Assembly: GCA_914767715.1 (NCBI GenBank)
Contig: OU612066.1
Location: 3,105,001-3,169,000, forward strand
DNA: 64,000 nt
Reading direction: 5' to 3'
Origin: Membranipora membranacea
Lineage: Eukaryota; Bryozoa; Gymnolaemata; Cheilostomatida; Membraniporidae
The position numbers and the translations under genes are program-made. The notes under the pieces are model-generated. The model was given only the letters and a program-made list of their open reading frames with translations, searched no databases and was not told the DNA's origin. Positions 58,538 to 64,000 of this stretch are shown here, in pieces (within the stretch, counting starts at the first letter, position 1; each line of letters begins with the position of its first letter).

Positions 58538-59285
58538 GTTACGGCTGAAGCTTTGTCTAGCCAATGCTGAGATTTACAACGGCAGCAGCGTACACAATAA
58601 AAGAGATTTCAATCAAGCAGCCTCAAAAACTAGCATAGTGTAGGACTATAACTGATTTATACCTATCGGCGAGGGGGATATATCCCTAGGTGGTAGGGGG
58701 GAAGAAAAAAGGTTTTCCTTAGTAATTCTTCACTCTTTTCATAAATGTTTTTAAAATAACTATTATGGGCTGAGTAATAAAGTACTTTTATCACAATAAA
58801 TAAGAAATAAGTTTTCTTTTGAATTTTCTAGCTAACAATTCCGAAATTGTTAGCAGTTATCTTCTTACTTTTCGGTTACAGACAACTCCTAAATTATAAA
58901 AAAAGTTTTTGCATAGATTGTTCATCCTGCAAAGAAGCCATCCCTGGGGGGCCAGGTAGAGGTTACATGCCTCAACTCATGGCAAACTATATGACAGTAG
59001 GCCTTCAATGATGTTCATAATATCATAAGCAGATTGTAATGATAATGTTCAATGAGTGCGAAGACTGAAATACTATATCATTGCCCTTGTTTTTACAAGA
59101 TTAAGTACTCAACCATTAGATCGTTGTCATGAATACTGCTCAGTTTATTTGATTCAGGTATCTAAAATAACCATATTAAAAAACTTTAGATTTGCTGATA
59201 TGAATTCGAAACATCAAAGCACAAATATAGACTAATACGTGATGAAGGAGAGGCATGCAGTACATTTACGAAAATGTGAAATGAA

Positions 59286-61283
59286 TCATGAAGGCAGGGG
59301 TAGTTTTTGATTTATGGTAGAGCTGTTGCGTTGTAGTGATAGTGTAACTGTTGTGCCAGCTGGATGTGTCATTACACTCTCTGAAAGTGTGTCCCTCTAT
59401 AAAAGAAATAAATAACGAAAATTAATATATTGCAGACAGCAAACTACTGGCACATCCTCTTGGACTGAAGGTGTGGTCCTGAGTGATAAACATTCAGATA
59501 AGACACACTGAGAGCAGCCAAAACATTGCTTCTGTATGTCTACTACCACACTCATAGGAACCACTACGGTTAAATACAATCTCAGAGTGACCATACGTAG
59601 ACACCTCAGTAGATCATTTTTTGTGTACATACAAACTCAGCAAGGATCTACTGAGAAGTGTTAGTGTCACCATGACTGCTTTGCACAGGTTGCAACTGCT
59701 TTGGATTTCACTGAAAGTGGCAACGTTATGATCACCTCTGTCGTACAAACAGCATTGTAGTCTTAAACATCGCAAGACAAAGTTCAGTTGCATGGGGAAC
59801 AGATTATTAGCATGGTCAACAAATCATCATAATCATAGCCTAAGGTATCATGTATCTACGAGTATTTATAGTCAATTTGTAATGCCTATGCTTCTATAAA
59901 CACAAGAATATTGATAATTGACTCACCTTAAAGCTGACTGCGGGAGGTACGACGCTATATCATTGAGGATTTGGTGATGTGCCTCAACTGACAGACCTGG
60001 AGAGAAGTCGAATAAAAATGTCAATATCATCGAAATGTATTACAAGCAGACTGTGAGGTGCCAAGCAGTCATGTTGTGGATGGTTCAGAAACTAATTTAT
60101 TGCCATGGTGTTGGACCATCTATAACCGACCGCTAGTCATGTTCCAGTTTACTCGTATGTTTCAGCAAAAAAAGCGCTTGAAATTACTGCTTCAATTAGG
60201 TATTAGGTTAGCCTGTCTTGAAAAGTTTGTCAAGACAGGCTAGTATGTATTAGGTGAGCACACACAGAACTCATTGTCAACACCTATAAGGCACATTCAC
60301 ATGAAGCGTGTAGTATAACATACTGGTATTACGTATATTGGCCAGTTTGTTAAAACAGCATCTAATAAAGAAGCGCTGAGAAGTTGAAAGGTGGCAGATA
60401 CCATCGGTAACGATTGGGCTAATAGCTGAGAAATATGTTGGTGATATGTGGTAGGACTATTGTCATCAAGGTATATCTTACCTACTTACTTCAAGGGTAA
60501 AATCTTCAGCTGGTAAAGGTGCCAGCAAAACATGTGTGTTCGATAGTGTTCAAACCGCATTTCACCATATTCTTGATGACCGTAGCTTGTGTCATCAGGA
60601 CCTGCAAGTAGCAAATTGTCAGAAAACAGTTATATCAACGCTGAGCACAATGATCACCGAAGAAACCCCAGTAGGAGATACAAACAGGCCTTACTTGTAA
60701 ACATCATATGCTACAAGGATTTGGACAACAGCTGAGGTGATGTTATTAGTAGTGGCAGTCTCCACACCACCTATGCTCTCTGCATGGTTGAGGGTTACTA
60801 GCGGACAGATATTTGAGGCTACAGTCTGCACCTACTAGTACATGGGCCCACTACCAATGAGACAGTCCCTTGTCATTTTCCCACATTGCAGTTCATGTGC
60901 AGGTCAAGAGATTTTCACTTGGAGGGAATTGAGTGGGATCAAGGACCAGTACCATGTTTTTACTCCCCAGTGACTATATATGTACCTATCTATGTCACTC
61001 TGTCTGTGTCAATAAAGCCCACAGTACAGTTCATTTTTTATACAGCTGATTTCCAATGAGACTATCACTCACCCTCTGCATTGTGGTCAGCTTTACTGGG
61101 TAAAAATAAATAGGAAGATAGATAGATAGAAGATGGATAGAGTGTGTATAGCTAGCACAAGGACCATAGATAGTTAGTATCTAAAATACCCTTGGCTAGC
61201 AGTAGGAACTTACCACATATTTTGTTGTCAGCCTCTGGATCTTGGATTTCTAGTCTCATCTTAATGCTGTCCATCACAGCTTC
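59286..61283 (-). CDS. Candidate multi-exon gene of unknown function (3' end present)
   Basis: Eight likely exons: 61214-61283 (MDSIKMRLEIQDPEADN), 61073-61095 (23 bp), 60695-60831 (VQTVASNICPLVTLNH...), 60490-60601 (DDTSYGHQEYGEMRFEHY...), 59927-59996 (LSVEAHHQILNDIASYLPQ), 59671-59737 (GDHNVATFSEIQSSCNLC), 59509-59604 (STYGHSEIVFNRSGSYEC...) and 59286-59396, ending QKLPLPS and TGA. Phases agree for the first three and for the last four, but both junctions of the 60490-60601 exon are out of frame, so an exon is missing or a boundary is wrong. The exons at 60490 and 59509 share YGH and a following MF-W. No family is recognised; an upstream start is not identified. Confidence 0.45.
60209..60242. 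repeat. Hairpin TAGCCTGTCTTG
   Basis: Thirteen-base perfect arms (60209-60221, 60230-60242) flank an 8-base loop. It shares the outer GCCTGTCT with the palindrome at 33377-33406. Confidence 0.85.
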
Positions 61284-61649
61284 TTCATTACATTAGGCAT
61301 ATAGAAACAGGGTCATACTGTATCCCGTGCACTCACCCATAACAGCCTGCCCAAGCTAGTGATATTGTGTGTGTTAAAAGTTGGCAGATAAATTTTACAA
61401 AATAATCCACACTTCTTCTCAGCAAATTTATGTTTTCTAGTTGTTGATACATTACAAAAATGACACCTTGATTTTAGAAGTAATTAAATTTGAATATATT
61501 TGCCTGTGGAAGGAAAACATAATTGAGAAAAATTGAATTTATAGCTTTGTTTCTACAAAATTGAGAAAATTCTCAATTTTGTAACATTCGGAGTTGCTCT
61601 CTCGATCACTTTTCTCAATTTTTCTCAACTTTCATATAAGAACTGTCTA

Positions 61650-61700
61650 GGGCCATGTTCACTGCTTAGGGCGCGCAAGGTCCTGGGTTCAACTCCCAGG
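61650..61700 (+). repeat. tRNA-derived (SINE-like) B-box segment
   Basis: CCTGGGTTCAACTCCCAGG (61682-61700) forms a tRNA T-arm with the Pol III B box GGTTCAACTCC, after gcttagggcgcgca, which resembles an anticodon arm. No acceptor stem or matching D-arm is seen, so it is not a tRNA gene; a SINE head is the likelier reading. Confidence 0.35.
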
Positions 61701-61864
61701 TAGAGAAGGGATTTTTGTGATTGAGGTAAAAGCTTCATAACTTCTCATCTTGGACAACGATCTGACCTTAACTACACTGTGGTATGCCAAGGCTACCATT
61801 ACGCTCTATGACTTTTGTTGTTTTTCTTGGATTTTCTATTATTATTTTTTTTCTAGCAACACTC

Positions 61865-62558
61865 TTAAGCTGTAGCTCCACGAGACGATGTAATCACAGG
61901 CCGATGGCATGTCTAGACATGCTCAGCCGATCTCACACTGCTACACAGGCCTATGAGTTAGTACACGATGGTCTAGTGAGTCATAGTGTGGTCATAAATC
62001 AGGTGCCTAGATTGACCAATGAACTCCCTCAGTTCAATCGATTGACCAATGATATTTAATGGGCGTGTTAACAAATGACCGGATATAGATGTCATATTAA
62101 ATCCGGGTCTTTGTCACTTTGAATCTTCACCAAATAAAATTTCAGTCTTCTGTAAAATTGATTTTCCTATGCTATACTATGGATGTCATGTCAGGACAGC
62201 TTCCATTTCCAAGTGATACAGCTATTACCTTCCATATTTTCACTACAGCACCACTCCTATCTTTGTAGTTATGGTCTTTTTTATCATAAATAGGAGGATG
62301 TGATTTTACTACAGATAATATCAACTCCTCCATTTTTGATAGCCTGTCACAATTTGATAGATGACGTGTTTAACCGCATAATTATTGAAGCAAGCAATCA
62401 ACAATCAATCAGCATAGAGGATCGTCCAGATCACTCGTGCAAAAGACCAACAAGTTCGATGTCCACTTAACACGAGTAATCACTCGTGCAGATCCACCGA
62501 TTAACCACTCGTGACCCCAAATCAATGTAAAAATCGTCTCATGTAGCCATAGCTTTAA
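61865..62558. mobile_element. Inverted-repeat DNA transposon, copy 2
   Basis: It is the same orientation and body as copy 1. The ends are more diverged (left AGCTGTAGCTCCACGAGACG) but still inverted repeats of each other, and both flanks read TTAA (61865-61868, 62555-62558), the target preference of piggyBac-type elements. No coding capacity. Confidence 0.9.
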
Positions 62559-62804
62559 GGGCTTGGATAAGTCAAGAACCGCTGAAAATTATTGAATGAA
62601 AGGTGGACATAACATAGAGACATATATTTGATGAGAAATTAAAAAGATTAGTTTTTTTAAATTATGTAATACTTGGTAATAACGCTAAATAAGTGACAAG
62701 CATTTTGTTGTTTCAATTGTTGATATCGTGAGAGCCAAACATGTAAGAATCAAACAAACCGGCAAATGAGGGTTTCTCTGAATGCCCGATTTCATGGTGA
62801 CATT

Positions 62805-62950
62805 GAATTTGATGTCACATGACCTCAAGATCCGATATGGCTGCCATGAACAGTAAATGGCTGCCGATCAACAGTTCTTATCATGCAATTGAGTTAAAAC
62901 TTGGAATACAGGGGATATGACATTTACCGAATCTGATGACATCATCAAAC
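62805..62950 (+). repeat. Dispersed repeat R, plus copy
   Basis: Contains TCACATGACCTCAAGATCC, ATCATGCAATTGAGTT and CCGAATCTGATGACATCATC; matches the inverted copy near 50.6 kb and, at its end, 63640-63658. Confidence 0.65.
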
Positions 62951-63554
62951 GGTCATCACGGGGAAAAACGGGCTATCTGCGGTTTATAAAATTCACGGGA
63001 AAACATGTTTTTTCAGAATTTCTAATAAACATTGAAATTAAATTGGAGGTGCATTAATATGCGAAAAATTAAGACAATTCATTGGGTGTTAATTAATTAT
63101 TCATCAAACAAAACATCATCAACATCAAATGATACCGCAAAAGCATTCAGATTTGGCCCGATCCACCGGCAAAAATGGTCAACATGCATCAATTGTCATT
63201 TAAAACGAGTCATTGTTAACAAGCGCAGTCATTAGAATCGTAATTGCATTTTTCAAATGAATCCATTCACAGTCAATTGAGCATGGTTTTCATTGTATTT
63301 GAGAAAAATACTTTTTTATGAAACTTTTTGCTCGAAGCTTTTTTGTCTAATTGTATAACAAAATAAGTTTCAAACTAGTTTTTTTCGACTTTGTGGTAGG
63401 AGTTTCAGAGACTTTTCGATACCGTCGGAAAGCTGAAAAATAGCTGAATTTCCATAAAAAATAAAATCAATTTGTGAAAAAATTACAGATAGACCCTTTT
63501 TGCTTGTGATTACCGTTTGCCGATCACCGATTACCGATTTTTGCACAATCCTGA

Positions 63555-63665
63555 GATCCAAAATTGCAGGCATAAATAGGAAGTGGCTTCTGATAGGCAG
63601 TTCATATCAATCAGGATATGGAGTATTTGATACATGCCGAATCTGATGACATCATGAATTGTTGG
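63555..63665 (+). repeat. Dispersed repeat R, second plus copy (partial)
   Basis: Shares TGCCGAATCTGATGACATCA, the CAGTTCATATCAATCAGG block and GAGATCC with the copy at 62805-62950, which lies about 700 bp to the left. Confidence 0.55.
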
Positions 63666-64000
63666 TTGTATGACTTCATACTTACTTGCAGATATTAATT
63701 ATGACTGCTTTCAGTTGTCATTGTTCTTAGGTAAAAGTATTACTCAAATTGAAAAGAAACATTAGTCCAGGGAAAGATACCAAATATAAAAATATGTGAC
63801 ACTGTCATAGAACAAATATGTATGCAGTCTGCAAGAAATAAATAGTACACTTCAATTACACTCACATTATTCAATCATTATGTATTGCATATGCCAGAAC
63901 TGGGCTAGTATGAAAATACACAGAACAAAGACTGGATGCAAAGTAGTGTTAGAGAACCGCAATGTAGGTAAATCTGCCTGCAAGGCGGCCGGTACACTGC
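63666..64000. other. Right-edge stretch
   Basis: No gene or repeat is recognised here. Confidence 0.5.

Noticed and set aside
61650-61700. Functional tRNA gene
   Set aside because: Only the T-arm is convincing; acceptor stem and A box are absent.

Overview
The window is animal (metazoan) nuclear DNA. It has spliced genes with GT-AG introns of about 75 bp to 1.3 kb, extracellular domains found only in animals (Frizzled cysteine-rich domain, LDL-receptor class A, SEA), and several non-autonomous DNA transposons and retroelement remnants. The species cannot be fixed from sequence alone; a marine invertebrate is likely. There is no prokaryotic gene organisation.

About two thirds of the window (positions 1-42114, minus strand) is the 5' part of one very large gene, still open at the left edge. 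Read 5' to 3' (right to left) it encodes: a Tyr- and Lys-rich cytoplasmic N-terminus (exons at 42043-42114 and 40490-40716), one signal-anchor helix with KKR on the cytoplasmic side (39562-39698), SEA domain 1 with a canonical GSVVV self-cleavage motif, a 180-residue Thr/Pro mucin exon, SEA domain 2, a 207-residue Ser/Thr mucin exon, SEA domain 3, one LDLa module, one divergent Frizzled CRD, and then a huge array of alternating Frizzled-CRD and LDLa exons. The type II topology with SEA, LDLa and Fz resembles corin and other type II transmembrane serine proteases, but no protease domain is present; the 3' end lies outside the window.

The array (1-30831) is a tandem repeat with a fixed period of 1732 bp and about 17.8 copies. 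It is almost identical in exons and introns. Each unit holds four exons (248, 214, 248 and 214 bp), which make two Fz-LDLa modules (A and B halves, themselves an older duplication), or 308 residues. Every junction is frame-compatible: phase 2 before each Fz exon, phase 1 before each LDLa exon. The sixth cysteine of every LDLa domain is made by the splice junction itself. Shared single-base variants reveal a second layer, a four-unit (6928 bp) higher-order repeat in the left part. If all exons are used, the window alone encodes about 6,580 residues with 37 Fz and 37 LDLa exons.

The rest (42-64 kb) is gene-poor. It contains fragments of three possible minus-strand genes: a small one at 43.8-44.4 kb, a signal-peptide first exon at 54.25-54.33 kb, and a multi-exon unknown gene at 59.3-61.3 kb. 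It also holds a dead LINE reverse-transcriptase fragment (47.4-48.0 kb), two copies of a ~690-bp inverted-repeat transposon (52.1 and 61.9 kb), a U2 snRNA-like relic (44.56 kb), short palindromic hairpins in families, and a dispersed repeat near both 50.6 kb and 62.8-63.7 kb.
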